A program made the translations under genes and the position numbers. A stretch of 41,056 nucleotides of DNA, taken from IMG/VR virus record IMGVR_UViG_3300027985_000512, positions 1 through 41,056 of that record, one strand, 5' to 3'. Below are positions 6,066-13,299 of this stretch, one piece after another; positions within the stretch are counted from its first letter, which is position 1; each line of letters starts with the position of its first letter. This DNA comes from a virus. Below the pieces are notes generated by a model that was not told the DNA's origin, did no database searches, and saw only the letters and a program-made list of their open reading frames with translations.

Positions 6066-6378
6066 TGCCCCCCGCCACTCCATTGTTTTCGATGCCATGG
6101 ACGGTGACACCTACTCGGCCACGGTCAGCGGCGAGGTCAACCCCGAGGGGATGCTCCCCCGCTTTGAGCTTATCGTCCATGCGATAGAGCGCGCAGGTTC
6201 GCCCTATCCGCTGGGGATTCCAGAGCTTGCTGAGATTATCCAGCATAGCGCCGGCAGCATTGTGGGAGCGTATGCGCAGCAGGTGCTCGGCGATGAGAAT
6301 GTGCTCGACAATCAGTTGGGAACGGTCTACTTCCTTGCTGAGACGCATGAGGAAGAGGACAGGGGGACCCTGCAATGA
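6055..6378 (+). CDS. Hypothetical protein
   Basis: A 107-aa acidic protein without a recognised domain. It is predicted to mix beta (SIVFDAMDGDTYSATVSGEV) and helical segments (IPELAEIIQHSAGSIVGAYAQQVL). The start lies inside the previous gene and the end overlaps the next by ATGA, so it is embedded in a coupled run of cistrons (5155-8057). Confidence 0.65.
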   Translation: MNSNAPRHSIVFDAMDGDTYSATVSGEVNPEGMLPRFELIVHAIERAGSPYPLGIPELAEIIQHSAGSIVGAYAQQVLGDENVLDNQLGTVYFLAETHEEEDRGTLQ

Positions 6379-6743
6379 GTGACATTGGGTGGGTTTTCCC
6401 GGATCACCCTAACCCGCACCGTAGGGAAGTGCTCTACCACTTTGATTATGAGCGCTCAAACCTAGAGACTCAGTACGTCATAGCGGACAAGGACGGCATG
6501 CGGTTGAAGGTCCACTGCTGGGATGACGGCATCCCGGTAATCCGGTGGTCTGGCACTTCGTACGGTTCAAGGATATTTAAAGGAAAGTTGGTAAAGGACT
6601 TTACAGGGCCTGCTGCGGCAGCTAAAGTTGTACTTAATGAGGAAGGGTGCTGCGGAGAGTGCGGGGCTCAGCTCGTATTCACTGGAAGCATACTCAACGG
6701 CAGGCTAACCTGCCCGGACTGCCCGAGGGGTGAAGATGATTAA
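6375..6743 (+). CDS. Hypothetical protein with C-terminal zinc ribbon
   Basis: A 122-aa protein. Residues about 90-118 contain two CxxC pairs (CGEC and CPDC) separated by about 20 residues, a zinc-ribbon arrangement. The N-terminal 85 residues are beta-rich and unrecognised (LKVHCWDDGIPVIRWSG). The ATG overlaps the preceding stop. Zinc ribbons in phage early proteins commonly bind nucleic acid or partner proteins, so a regulatory or replication-accessory role is plausible but unproven. Confidence 0.7.
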   Translation: MSDIGWVFPDHPNPHRREVLYHFDYERSNLETQYVIADKDGMRLKVHCWDDGIPVIRWSGTSYGSRIFKGKLVKDFTGPAAAAKVVLNEEGCCGECGAQLVFTGSILNGRLTCPDCPRGEDD

Positions 6744-7014
6744 CTTCGATGACGCGGAAGGCACGGTTTCCATCGTGTGCTTCAAGGGAGTAGGAGGCAA
6801 GGTCTACGCCGTAGAGGTGAAGGAGGCCACCCCTGCGATGATAGACGAGTTCAAGGCCGATGCGGATTTTGGGCTGCTTATCGGCAGGGTTTATGAGCTG
6901 ACCGACAATGCTACGAAAAAGAATCTGGTCAGCAACCAAGACCGCTCACTTGTAGTAGCTCAGTATAGTGCTGACATTGTGCGGACTTTCTACAACGGTA
7001 AGGTGATACAATGA
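6736..7014 (+). CDS. Hypothetical protein
   Basis: A 92-aa protein starting MINFDDAEGTVSIVCFKG, unrecognised. ATG 6736 is preferred over GTG 6730 because GAGGGG lies just upstream of both and ATG gives better spacing. It overlaps the previous gene by eight bases and the next by four (ATGA). The small alpha/beta composition gives no functional clue. Confidence 0.6.
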   Translation: MINFDDAEGTVSIVCFKGVGGKVYAVEVKEATPAMIDEFKADADFGLLIGRVYELTDNATKKNLVSNQDRSLVVAQYSADIVRTFYNGKVIQ

Positions 7015-7115
7015 AAACTCCAGACGACCTTCGTGTAGCTGTGTGGCTTGTAATCTGCTCCCTCATCATTGGCATGGGCGCACTCACCATGGCTCTACGG
7101 GGGATTTCGGGATGA
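7011..7115 (+). CDS. 34-aa single-span membrane peptide
   Basis: A very short gene locked in place by ATGA overlaps on both sides. The peptide is MKTPDDLRVAVWLVICSLII followed by GMGALTMALRGISG. Residues 9-29 form one hydrophobic helix with a charged N-terminus. Tight coupling at both ends argues that it is translated. Function unknown. Confidence 0.55.
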   Translation: MKTPDDLRVAVWLVICSLIIGMGALTMALRGISG

Positions 7116-7525
7116 CTATTGTACTAGAGGAAGAGGTCGTAATCTCCCCCGATGCCCATGCCGAGTTCTCGAAACGTGAATATACGTGGACGGAACTGGC
7201 GGAAGCCCTCCCCCAGCTTGTAAAGGACTTCTTGGAAGCGGGGGGGAAGATCACCAAGCTGGCCATAGGTGAAACCAGTCAAGCGGACCTCCGCAACTTC
7301 ACCCAAAGCCGCTTCGACATCATGAAGGACCGGGAGGCTGCGCTGGAGCGCCGGGACCTCAAGGTAGCCAAGCGTGTTGACGAGCTGCTGGATAGCGGCA
7401 TGTATAAGTGCGACCTTGCCCGTGCGTGCCGGATAGGTCCGCAGGCCCTTAACCGGGTGCTGCTGAAATACTTCAAGAACGACAGCAGAGCGTTCCGATA
7501 CCTTAAATCACTGAGGAAGCTGTAA
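7112..7525 (+). CDS. Hypothetical protein with possible C-terminal helix-turn-helix
   Basis: A 137-aa protein. ATG 7112 overlaps the upstream stop as ATGA, so the longer upstream extension of the frame is ignored. The C-terminal part (VDELLDSGMYKCDLARACRI then GPQALNRVLLKYFK) has the look of a helix-turn-helix: a loop-flanked helix pair with A-R-A-C-R-I-x-x-x-A-L as the putative recognition region. The middle is helical and charged. A DNA-binding regulatory role is an inference from this pattern only. Confidence 0.6.
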   Translation: MTIVLEEEVVISPDAHAEFSKREYTWTELAEALPQLVKDFLEAGGKITKLAIGETSQADLRNFTQSRFDIMKDREAALERRDLKVAKRVDELLDSGMYKCDLARACRIGPQALNRVLLKYFKNDSRAFRYLKSLRKL

Positions 7526-7677
7526 TGATCCCCACTCTCGCCACATACAAGCATTACCGACTGGCTAAGAAGCTCTCGGACATCGGCCGGATTCTTTATG
7601 AGGCCGGCAGCTATGAACTGGCTTCCCGCTTCATCTCGGGGGCCACTGAGACTTGGAGGAAGGTGCAATGGCGGTAA
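7525..7677 (+). CDS. Short hypothetical protein
   Basis: A 50-aa helical basic protein beginning MIPTLATYKHYRLAKKLSD. Its ATG shares a base with the preceding stop (TAATG), and its last ten bases overlap the next gene, whose GGAGGAAGG ribosome-binding site is encoded in its final codons. This coupling is the main support. The protein is not recognised. Confidence 0.55.
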   Translation: MIPTLATYKHYRLAKKLSDIGRILYEAGSYELASRFISGATETWRKVQWR

Positions 7678-8057
7678 GCAAAGCAAAGGCCCCTGTTGAC
7701 GAAGTTACTCGTCTCAAGGGCAAGGTGAAGCAACTGAACGTGGAGCTTAAGGCGGAGCGGGAGCTGGTGGAAAAGCTCCGCTACAAGCTCTCCCCCAAGG
7801 CGAGCCCTACCGTAGTTGATCGACTACGCAAGGCGCTCTCCCCGGACAAGCTGGCTGGTTACAAGGTCCAGCGGGGGAAGGGGGACTTCTACGAGCTGGC
7901 CGCCCCCGAGGCGTTCTTCCTAGTGTACGGCTACCTCCCAAACCTAGGGGAGTCAGCCGCCACTGCACGAGCCCTAAAGGCCCTGTTATGGGAGGAGTTC
8001 AAGAGCACCGGCTGTACCCGCTACAGGATAGAAACCAGCGAGCTAGGGGGGTGCTAA
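7668..8057 (+). CDS. Coiled-coil protein
   Basis: A 129-aa protein. Residues about 12-42 form a clear heptad-rich coiled coil (VTRLKGKVKQLNVELKAERE). The C-terminal half is globular, with VYGYLPNLGESAATARALK. ATG 7668 has an excellent GGAGGAAGG ribosome-binding site; an in-frame TTG just upstream of that site is rejected. It is probably an oligomeric accessory protein. Function unknown. Confidence 0.7.
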   Translation: MAVSKAKAPVDEVTRLKGKVKQLNVELKAERELVEKLRYKLSPKASPTVVDRLRKALSPDKLAGYKVQRGKGDFYELAAPEAFFLVYGYLPNLGESAATARALKALLWEEFKSTGCTRYRIETSELGGC

Positions 8058-8432
8058 GTGCTAAGTCGTGACCTGTTACCTAAGCGTATTCAGGAATGGC
8101 GGGAGCTAAGGGAGGAAAGGCTGCAACTTGAGAGGGAGGTTAGAGAAAAAAAGGTTGAAGAGAGTGCGTTAAAGAGTGTTATACTGGAGGCGTTGAAAGG
8201 GTATGGATACGACACAGAAGGGCTTGTAGTCGAGGGGTACGTTACCGGCATTCAGGTAGCTACCGGAGTCAGGATAAACGACTGGCAGGCCCTTAAAAGA
8301 TACATCATAGAACAGGATGCTTTTGACGTTTTGTCGCTTCAACTAAGCAAGGCCGGAGTGAAGGATTGCGACAAGCCCGTACCGGGCGTCGAAACCTACA
8401 CTACAGTTTCACTCTACAACAGGAAAGTATAG
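8058..8432 (+). CDS. Conserved phage protein, VPGVE type, unknown function
   Basis: A 124-aa protein with a GTG start directly after the previous stop and AGGGGG eight bases upstream. It has an N-terminal coiled coil (LREERLQLEREVREKKVEE). The C-terminal pattern is W-x-x-L-x-x-Y-I, then AFDVLSLQLSKAGVKD and VPGVETYTTVSL. The same order of motifs (DW-x-x-x-x-x-Y-I...LL-x-x-x-L-S-x-x-x-V...VPGVE) recurs in uncharacterised proteins near replication genes of other phages. A replication or recombination accessory role is inferred from that context. Confidence 0.7.
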   Translation: MLSRDLLPKRIQEWRELREERLQLEREVREKKVEESALKSVILEALKGYGYDTEGLVVEGYVTGIQVATGVRINDWQALKRYIIEQDAFDVLSLQLSKAGVKDCDKPVPGVETYTTVSLYNRKV

Positions 8433-8434
8433 CC

Positions 8435-8902
8435 ATGTCCGATAAAGAAGAAGCATTCGATCTGTTCAAGTACCTAAAGCGCTGGTCAAACGCACTGGCA
8501 TCTGAGTACAATACCGACCCCGAGGTGCTCGACGAGCTGGAAGAGCTGGGTCAGCGGGGGAAGGAACTTGCCGAGAAGGCCGGCATTCCGTACCTGTTCT
8601 GGCTGTCCGATCATCAGACCAAGGAGGGGGGGCAGGGAGGCATCATCAACGCCTACTTCCCGCACGACCCTACCCGTGGGAGTCTGGAACACATTGTAGC
8701 TACTTTGACCCTCCACAATGGGTTCACTGAAGCGTGGAAGTTCCTTGCCGCCTGCATGGAGATGCATGTGCGCCGCTGTGTGCTGCATGAAAATGGCCCG
8801 GATGCCCTCGATGCTAAAGCAAAGGAGCTGGCCAAGCGCATGCAAAGCTATCTCAGCGAAGGCACCGACCCGTTCTCTCTCAACGAAGGTAACAAGCAAT
8901 GA
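8435..8902 (+). CDS. Hypothetical protein
   Basis: A 155-aa acidic, mainly helical protein with no family I recognise. ATG 8435 has AGGAAAG upstream; the upstream in-frame extension overlaps the previous gene and is ignored. A central Gly-rich segment (KEGGQGGIINAYFPHDP) separates two helical halves, the second with C-x-E-M-H and RRCVLHENG. It overlaps the next gene by four bases (ATGA). Confidence 0.65.
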   Translation: MSDKEEAFDLFKYLKRWSNALASEYNTDPEVLDELEELGQRGKELAEKAGIPYLFWLSDHQTKEGGQGGIINAYFPHDPTRGSLEHIVATLTLHNGFTEAWKFLAACMEMHVRRCVLHENGPDALDAKAKELAKRMQSYLSEGTDPFSLNEGNKQ

Positions 8903-9678
8903 GCGACGAAGAAGCCAAAAGCCTCCCCATGACCTACGACGAGGAGCTGGCCGCAGAAGCCGCCGCCGCCTCCGCCGCAGAACGGCCGCAGAACGCCGAG
9001 ATCACCTGCAAGGGAGGGATTCTCAAGTACGAGAAGGAGGAGCGGGAGACTCTGGAGGTGGTCATCGTGGCGGACATACACAGCCGGCGCTACTATGAGT
9101 CCGAGATGGACGATGACAACCCTCAGAACCCGGTATGCTGGGCTTACAGCCCGGACGGCAAGAACTGGGTGCCCCACTCCGAGGCTACCAAGCCTCAGTG
9201 CGACAGTTGCGTAAACTGTGAGTGGAACCAGTACGAGACGGCGGTAAAGGGCAAGGGCAAGGCTTGCACGGAACGCCGCACCCTCATCGTAATGCCGGCC
9301 GACGCCTCCCCCGAGGAGGTGCCTACTGCCGAGCTGGCGCGGTTCGAGATGCCGCCGACCAGCAGCCGCGAGGACTATCCGAAGTTCGTCAAGGGATTGG
9401 CCATGATCCATGGGCTTCCCCCGAGCGCTGCTTACGTCACCCTCGGCTGCAAGCCTGACAGCAAGGCAATGTACCGGGTCACTTTCTCGACTGGCCGGGG
9501 AGACGGCGCAGTCAAGGTGCCGATGGAAGTCTACCGGGCCGTCAAGGAGCGCAAGGAAGAGGCCCTGCAAATGGCTCAGAAGGTCTACGAGCCTAACCCG
9601 GAACTGACTGAGGAACAGATCATGGCTAGGGAAGCGAGGGAGGAAGCTAAGCGGTCGCGTGGCCGCAAGATGAAGTAA
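8899..9678 (+). CDS. Conserved phage protein near polymerase, candidate ssDNA-binding protein
   Basis: A 259-aa protein with an acidic Ala/Glu-rich N-terminus. A Cys-containing core at about residues 85-130 reads CxxCVNCEWNQY, then GKGKACTERR, and a basic C-terminus ends RSRGRKMK. The C-x-x-C-x-x-C-x-x-N...GKGKAC-x-x-x-R-R-x-x-x pattern occurs in phage proteins encoded close to DNA polymerase and recombination genes. The family is uncharacterised as far as I know. Position just upstream of the polymerase and the beta-rich middle make an OB-fold single-strand binding role a reasonable hypothesis. Confidence 0.6.
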   Translation: MSDEEAKSLPMTYDEELAAEAAAASAAERPQNAEITCKGGILKYEKEERETLEVVIVADIHSRRYYESEMDDDNPQNPVCWAYSPDGKNWVPHSEATKPQCDSCVNCEWNQYETAVKGKGKACTERRTLIVMPADASPEEVPTAELARFEMPPTSSREDYPKFVKGLAMIHGLPPSAAYVTLGCKPDSKAMYRVTFSTGRGDGAVKVPMEVYRAVKERKEEALQMAQKVYEPNPELTEEQIMAREAREEAKRSRGRKMK

Positions 9679-9679
9679 C

Positions 9680-9793
9680 ATGGGCCTCTCTAACGAGGAT
9701 CGGCGCGACTGGGGAGCCCCCTCCCCGGCTCGCTCCCCATACGAGGACCCATGGAGGTTCTGGCCCAAAGGTAAACGCCCTGTCGGGGGCTAG
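9680..9793 (+). CDS. 37-aa hypothetical peptide
   Basis: A short frame starting one base after the previous stop: MGLSNEDRRDWGAPSPARSP and ending KGKRPVGG. It is rich in Trp, Pro and Arg. Support is only positional: it fills the gap exactly, and its stop codon sits at the edge of the GGAGG that serves the next gene. The ribosome-binding site is weak. Confidence 0.35.
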   Translation: MGLSNEDRRDWGAPSPARSPYEDPWRFWPKGKRPVGG

Positions 9794-9802
9794 GAGGTAA
9801 AG

Positions 9803-9997
9803 GTGGACGACTGGAAAGGATTAGCTATACTCATAGCAATCGGGCTGGCCTACGCGGCCGTTATCGCCGCAATCTCCCAACTGCGCTTCAAGAGGTCCTA
9901 CCATGAATCATCCAAAAGATACCCGAAAAGCCCCGCCGCGCACTGCCGCTCTAATTGTGCGTCACAGTGCGGCAAAGGTGCTCGTCGCAAGCCGTAA
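9803..9997 (+). CDS. Small single-span membrane protein, GTG start
   Basis: A 64-aa protein with a strong GGAGG ribosome-binding site ahead of GTG 9803. Residues 5-25 (WKGLAILIAIGLAYAAVIAA) form a membrane helix with the basic C-terminus probably in the cytoplasm. The last 95 bases overlap another small gene in a different frame. The C-terminal 30 residues may therefore be unconstrained. Function unknown. Confidence 0.55.
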   Translation: MDDWKGLAILIAIGLAYAAVIAAISQLRFKRSYHESSKRYPKSPAAHCRSNCASQCGKGARRKP

Positions 9998-10067
9998 GAA
10001 CAGGAGCCTGCCCCCTCTTACTGACGGGGACGTTGTACTCCAACTGCTTCGCCGGTACGCAAAATAG
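9903..10067 (+). CDS. Short basic protein overlapping the preceding gene
   Basis: A 54-aa protein beginning MNHPKDTRKAPPRTAALIVR, basic, with a helical C-terminus (DGDVVLQLLRRYAK). AGAGG seven bases upstream of the ATG supports the start. It lies out of frame inside the 3' half of the 9803 gene, then continues alone for 70 bases to a stop that abuts parS-like site 3. No family recognised. Confidence 0.5.
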   Translation: MNHPKDTRKAPPRTAALIVRHSAAKVLVASRKNRSLPPLTDGDVVLQLLRRYAK

Positions 10068-10081
10068 TTCCACGTGGAACA
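10066..10081. promoter_or_regulatory. parS-like site 3
   Basis: AGTTCCACGTGGAACA contains the perfect 14-bp core palindrome GTTCCACGTGGAAC (10067-10080). It overlaps the stop codon of the preceding small gene and lies 34 bases upstream of the next gene. Confidence 0.65.
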
Positions 10082-10114
10082 TGGCCAAGGATGGCCCTAT
10101 CTGGAGCCTCAGCT

Positions 10115-10372
10115 ATGAAAACTAAAAAAGACACCTTCCTAGAAAGCCTAGAAAAAGCAGGCTGGCAAAAGCTGAAGGATATGTACTTCAAGGAAGTGAT
10201 GGGCGTCCCCCGCCGCATCACCATCGAGCCGAAAAGGTTCAAGCTCTGGTCCCGCTACTCTACCGAATGGAAGTTCAGCGCTTCGTTTCGCTTTGACGAG
10301 ACGACAGTCGTCCTTGGGGCGGGGGGCCATAAGCTCCGCATCCTTAATCACGAAGGTAGCTGGAGCCTCTGA
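10115..10372 (+). CDS. Hypothetical protein, first of a tandem paralogous pair
   Basis: An 85-aa protein. It aligns along its whole length with the next gene product: F-x-x-x-L-x-x-A-G-W near the N-terminus, M-x-G-V-P-R in the middle, then EWKFSASFRF against EWKFSSSFAF. The two arose by duplication of one small alpha/beta domain. ATG 10115 has GGAG upstream. Its stop overlaps the ATG of the paralogue. Function unknown; position directly before DNA polymerase suggests early replication-time expression. Confidence 0.75.
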   Translation: MKTKKDTFLESLEKAGWQKLKDMYFKEVMGVPRRITIEPKRFKLWSRYSTEWKFSASFRFDETTVVLGAGGHKLRILNHEGSWSL

Positions 10373-10629
10373 TGACTAGAGAAGATTTCATTAAAGAGCT
10401 GCAATTCGCCGGCTGGACCAGCACCAACGGGAAGGACTGGTACAAGACCATGCGTGGCGTCCCCCGGCTCTTCAAGCTGCTTAAAAAGCGGGTCAAGGCG
10501 TTCTCTAACTACGTTGAGGAGGAGTGGAAGTTCAGCTCAAGTTTCGCCTTTTCTGACCTCCATACCATCGACGCTCCGACTGGGGTTTGCATCAAGGTAG
10601 TTGGCGGCACTGTTATCTGGAGACTGTGA
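10372..10629 (+). CDS. Hypothetical protein, second of a tandem paralogous pair
   Basis: An 85-aa protein of the same length as its upstream neighbour, sharing A-G-W, M-R-G-V-P-R, E-W-K-F-S-S-S-F and a C-terminal W-x-L/W-R-L end. The start shares a base with the preceding stop (TGATG), and its own stop shares a base with the DNA polymerase start. All three are therefore translationally coupled. Divergence between the copies suggests an old duplication with possible heterodimer formation; that is inference. Confidence 0.75.
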   Translation: MTREDFIKELQFAGWTSTNGKDWYKTMRGVPRLFKLLKKRVKAFSNYVEEEWKFSSSFAFSDLHTIDAPTGVCIKVVGGTVIWRL

Positions 10630-12473
10630 TGACGATACGCGAGTATATACCTGAACCAGAGGAGCTTAACGTACTCGACATCGAAGGCGATCCGTTCGTT
10701 AAGGGGGCGCCAGCGTGCCCCCGCCCTGTCGGCTGTGCAGTCCATTTTGCGGACGGTCGACCGGACCATTATTACGCTTGGGGGCACCCTGATGGAAACA
10801 ACTGCACCAAGGAAGAATTTAGGGAAGTCCTACTGAGTATTTGGGATAAACCTGTACTGGGCCATAACAGTGATGGATTTGATTTACAAGACTTGGAGCA
10901 CCATTTTGGACTCCCGCCTCGAAACACTGCACTCAACTTTGACACGCTCTTTGCGGCCTTCCTCTATGACCCCCGTGCCAAATCTCTTGCCCTCAAGGAT
11001 TTGGCCAACAACTACCTTGGAATCCCCCCCGTCGAACAGCAGCTTCTGTACGACTGGATCATGGAAAACGTCGAGGATTGCAGAAGCCGTAAGGACTGCG
11101 GTAAGTATATCGCCCTCGCGCCCGTCGAGTTGGTTAGCCCGTATGCCATCGGCGACGTTTCGCGTCCGGTCGAGCTATGGCGATTCTTCTTACCTGCTGT
11201 GCGCCGCATGTGGGCAGCGTTCGACCGTGAGAGGAGGCTCGCCCCGGTACTCGCAAGGGCGAATCGGCGCGGTGTCCGGGTCGATATGGAAGGGCTTGAA
11301 CGAGCTAGAGCGCAGTCTATCCAAGCAAGAGACAAGCTTACTCAACTGATCTACGAACATCTGGAGCTGCCCCCCGAGTCCTTCAATCTGGATAGCAACG
11401 AGGAGCTGGGGCAGGTTCTGTTGGCCAAGGGGTATACAGGCTTTCTGCTTACCCCCAAGGCCCGCAAGCCCAGCATGGCCAAGGAAAGTCTGGAAGCTGC
11501 GATTAAGAGTAGCGATCCTGAGCTGTTTGCCATGCTCCAGTGCCGGTCCCGGTACGATAAGCTGCTCAACGGCTTCATCCTCCCTTGGAAGGCATTTGCC
11601 GAGGCGAACGGGGGGAGGCTACACCCTCAGTACAATCAGGTAAGGACCCCTAGCGACGAGGACGGCAACTCCTACGGAGCCCGCACCGGCCGGCTGTCCT
11701 GCCAGAACCCCAACTTCCAGCAGGTAGCCAAGCCGAAGAAGGGGGAAAAGGGTATCGACTACTTCGGCAATCCGTACCCTAACCTCCGCGCCCTGCTCTT
11801 GCCGGAGGAGGGGCATGTCTGGTTCTGCGCGGACTTCAAGTGTCAGGAGCCCCGCATTACTGCCCACTTCGAGGATGGGCAGTTGATGGCAGCGTTCATT
11901 AATGACCCTGAGATGGACCCATACATCTACATTCAGACGATGTGCGGGCTTGCCGAGCTGGAGGACGGCAGGGACCGCTCCAAGGTGATCTTCCTTGGTC
12001 TGGTATACGCCATGGGAATTGCCAAGCTGGCTATCAACCTTGATATCACCGAGGGGGAGGCTAAGGCTCTGCGAGCCACTATCAAGCGGTCCCTCAGTGG
12101 GGTAGTAGAGCTGGATAACCAGTGCAAAGACATCTTCAAGATGGGCGGCGAGCTAAAGACTCTTGGCGGTCGCTACTATGGAGTAGAGCGCACTGATGAC
12201 GGAAGGGACTGGTCCTACAAGGCTCTTAATACTTTGGTGCAAGGAAGCGCTGGGGACCAAACAAAAGAGACTATCGTCTATGTGGACGATGCCGCCCCCG
12301 ATGAAATCCTCTTCCTAGGTACGGTACACGACGAGGTAAGTTACTCCATCCCCCGAGAACTGGCGCCGCTGCTTGCTAAGCTGCTGCACGAGGGGGCCAA
12401 TAGCATTCCCTGTGACGTTCCTATGCTGCTAGACTGGAACATAGGGAACAACTGGGCCGAGGCCAAGCCGTAA
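10629..12473 (+). CDS. Family A DNA polymerase with 3'-5' exonuclease domain
   Basis: A 614-aa replicative polymerase. The exonuclease domain shows LDIEGDP (D17, E19) as motif Exo I, GHNSDGFD near residues 78-85 as Exo II and YAIGD (Y172-D176) as Exo III, so proofreading should be active. The polymerase domain has GARTGRLSCQNPNFQQ (350-365), motif A around D402 (CADFKCQEPR in place of the usual D-Y-S-Q-I-E-x-R), motif B R450-S-K452...Y460-A-M-G, and motif C H567-D-E. Length suits phage family A enzymes lacking a 5'-3' exonuclease. ATG 10629 overlaps the upstream stop, with GGAG upstream. The K-C-Q-E-P variant of motif A is a departure worth noting. Confidence 0.95.
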   Translation: MTIREYIPEPEELNVLDIEGDPFVKGAPACPRPVGCAVHFADGRPDHYYAWGHPDGNNCTKEEFREVLLSIWDKPVLGHNSDGFDLQDLEHHFGLPPRNTALNFDTLFAAFLYDPRAKSLALKDLANNYLGIPPVEQQLLYDWIMENVEDCRSRKDCGKYIALAPVELVSPYAIGDVSRPVELWRFFLPAVRRMWAAFDRERRLAPVLARANRRGVRVDMEGLERARAQSIQARDKLTQLIYEHLELPPESFNLDSNEELGQVLLAKGYTGFLLTPKARKPSMAKESLEAAIKSSDPELFAMLQCRSRYDKLLNGFILPWKAFAEANGGRLHPQYNQVRTPSDEDGNSYGARTGRLSCQNPNFQQVAKPKKGEKGIDYFGNPYPNLRALLLPEEGHVWFCADFKCQEPRITAHFEDGQLMAAFINDPEMDPYIYIQTMCGLAELEDGRDRSKVIFLGLVYAMGIAKLAINLDITEGEAKALRATIKRSLSGVVELDNQCKDIFKMGGELKTLGGRYYGVERTDDGRDWSYKALNTLVQGSAGDQTKETIVYVDDAAPDEILFLGTVHDEVSYSIPRELAPLLAKLLHEGANSIPCDVPMLLDWNIGNNWAEAKP

Positions 12474-12691
12474 TGAAGTGTCCAAAATGTAACGGACCTA
12501 TGCAATGGGAAGGGAGGTTCTGCCAAGGTGGACTTGTGTGCCGCCCCTGCGAGAAGGAGGAAGAGAAGGCCGCGCTTGCCAGAAAGCGTGCTGAGTACGC
12601 CGAGATGTTGAAAGCGGCTCAGGAGGCGGAGGAGGACGACGTTGACTCTGCCCTGAGAGAGACAATTATTTTGGATCATGCTGTTGCGTAA
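12473..12691 (+). CDS. Small zinc-ribbon protein
   Basis: A 72-aa protein with an N-terminal CPKC (residues 3-6) and CRPC about 20 residues later, forming a zinc ribbon. A highly charged helix (KEEEKAALARKRAEYAEMLK) and an acidic tail follow. ATG overlaps the polymerase stop (TAATG), so it is co-translated with the polymerase and may be an accessory factor. It ends the polymerase unit; a short intergenic region follows. Confidence 0.7.
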   Translation: MKCPKCNGPMQWEGRFCQGGLVCRPCEKEEEKAALARKRAEYAEMLKAAQEAEEDDVDSALRETIILDHAVA

Positions 12692-12753
12692 AGGTTAAAT
12701 AAGCGGTAAGTTAAGCACTCCAACAAAGCAACACTACCCTAAAGGTGCGCAAA

Positions 12754-13230
12754 ATGACTGAGCAATCGAAATCCCCGGACGTTGAAGCCCAAGTGAATGA
12801 AGAAGGCGTCGTGTCCGCACGTATCGCCTGCGAAGATGGCGAAGTAGTCGTGCTCGCCCCCGCCGCATTTATCGCCCAGTACGCCGCCCGTGCCTTCCTG
12901 TCGCACGTTCGCCGCCTGACCTCCGGGCGCAGCACCGTGGCCGAATGCTCCGGTCTGGAAGCCGTTCTGGAGCGGGGGCCGAACTCCCGTCGTAGCAGCT
13001 CTATCGGCAGCGTCAGCAAGCCTTCCGTGCTCGTGGCGGCTGTCATGGAGCTTACCGGCAAGAGCCGTGAGGAGGTCGAGGCCAGTCTCGCTGCTCTAAC
13101 TCCGGCCCAGAAGCGCAAGATGATTCACGACGACCGCCTCAGCCCGATCTACAAGAAGCATCAGGCCGAGCGCAGCACCAAGCCGGCCAAGGAGAACAAG
13201 GCCGATGAGCTGGATGCCCTGCTGGGCTGA
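12754..13230 (+). CDS. Hypothetical protein in its own short unit
   Basis: A 158-aa protein. The N-terminal 65 residues form an acidic beta-rich part (VVSARIACEDGEVVVLAP). The rest is helical and basic, with TPAQKRKMIHDDRLSPIYKK and an acidic end DELDALLG. AAAGGTG precedes ATG 12754. It is separated from the polymerase unit by about 60 bases and followed by a strong terminator, so it may be expressed strongly. The acidic C-terminal tip recalls single-strand binding proteins, but no OB fold is recognisable and I do not assign a function. Confidence 0.65.
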   Translation: MTEQSKSPDVEAQVNEEGVVSARIACEDGEVVVLAPAAFIAQYAARAFLSHVRRLTSGRSTVAECSGLEAVLERGPNSRRSSSIGSVSKPSVLVAAVMELTGKSREEVEASLAALTPAQKRKMIHDDRLSPIYKKHQAERSTKPAKENKADELDALLG

Positions 13231-13266
13231 TCCTCTCCCTACATCGCTATCAACACGCAAGACCGA

Positions 13267-13294
13267 GGAGGGGGGCTTAGCGGCCCCCTTTTTT
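13267..13294 (+). terminator. Intrinsic terminator
   Basis: A GGGGG/CCCCC stem with a short mismatch and a TTAGC loop, followed by six T (13289-13294). It ends the 12754 gene and lies directly before the nuclease/helicase cassette, whose first ATG is at 13300. Later genes therefore need read-through or an undetected promoter. Confidence 0.75.
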
Positions 13295-13299
13295 ACGCC

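Noticed and set aside
8848-9768. 306-aa minus-strand open frame
   Set aside because: It is antisense to the Cys-core protein gene, which has coupling, a ribosome-binding site and a conserved motif.
9803-10067. Rz/Rz1 spanin pair
   Set aside because: Overlap and membrane span are suggestive, but the second protein lacks a signal peptide and lipobox, and the locus is early and far from the lysis genes.
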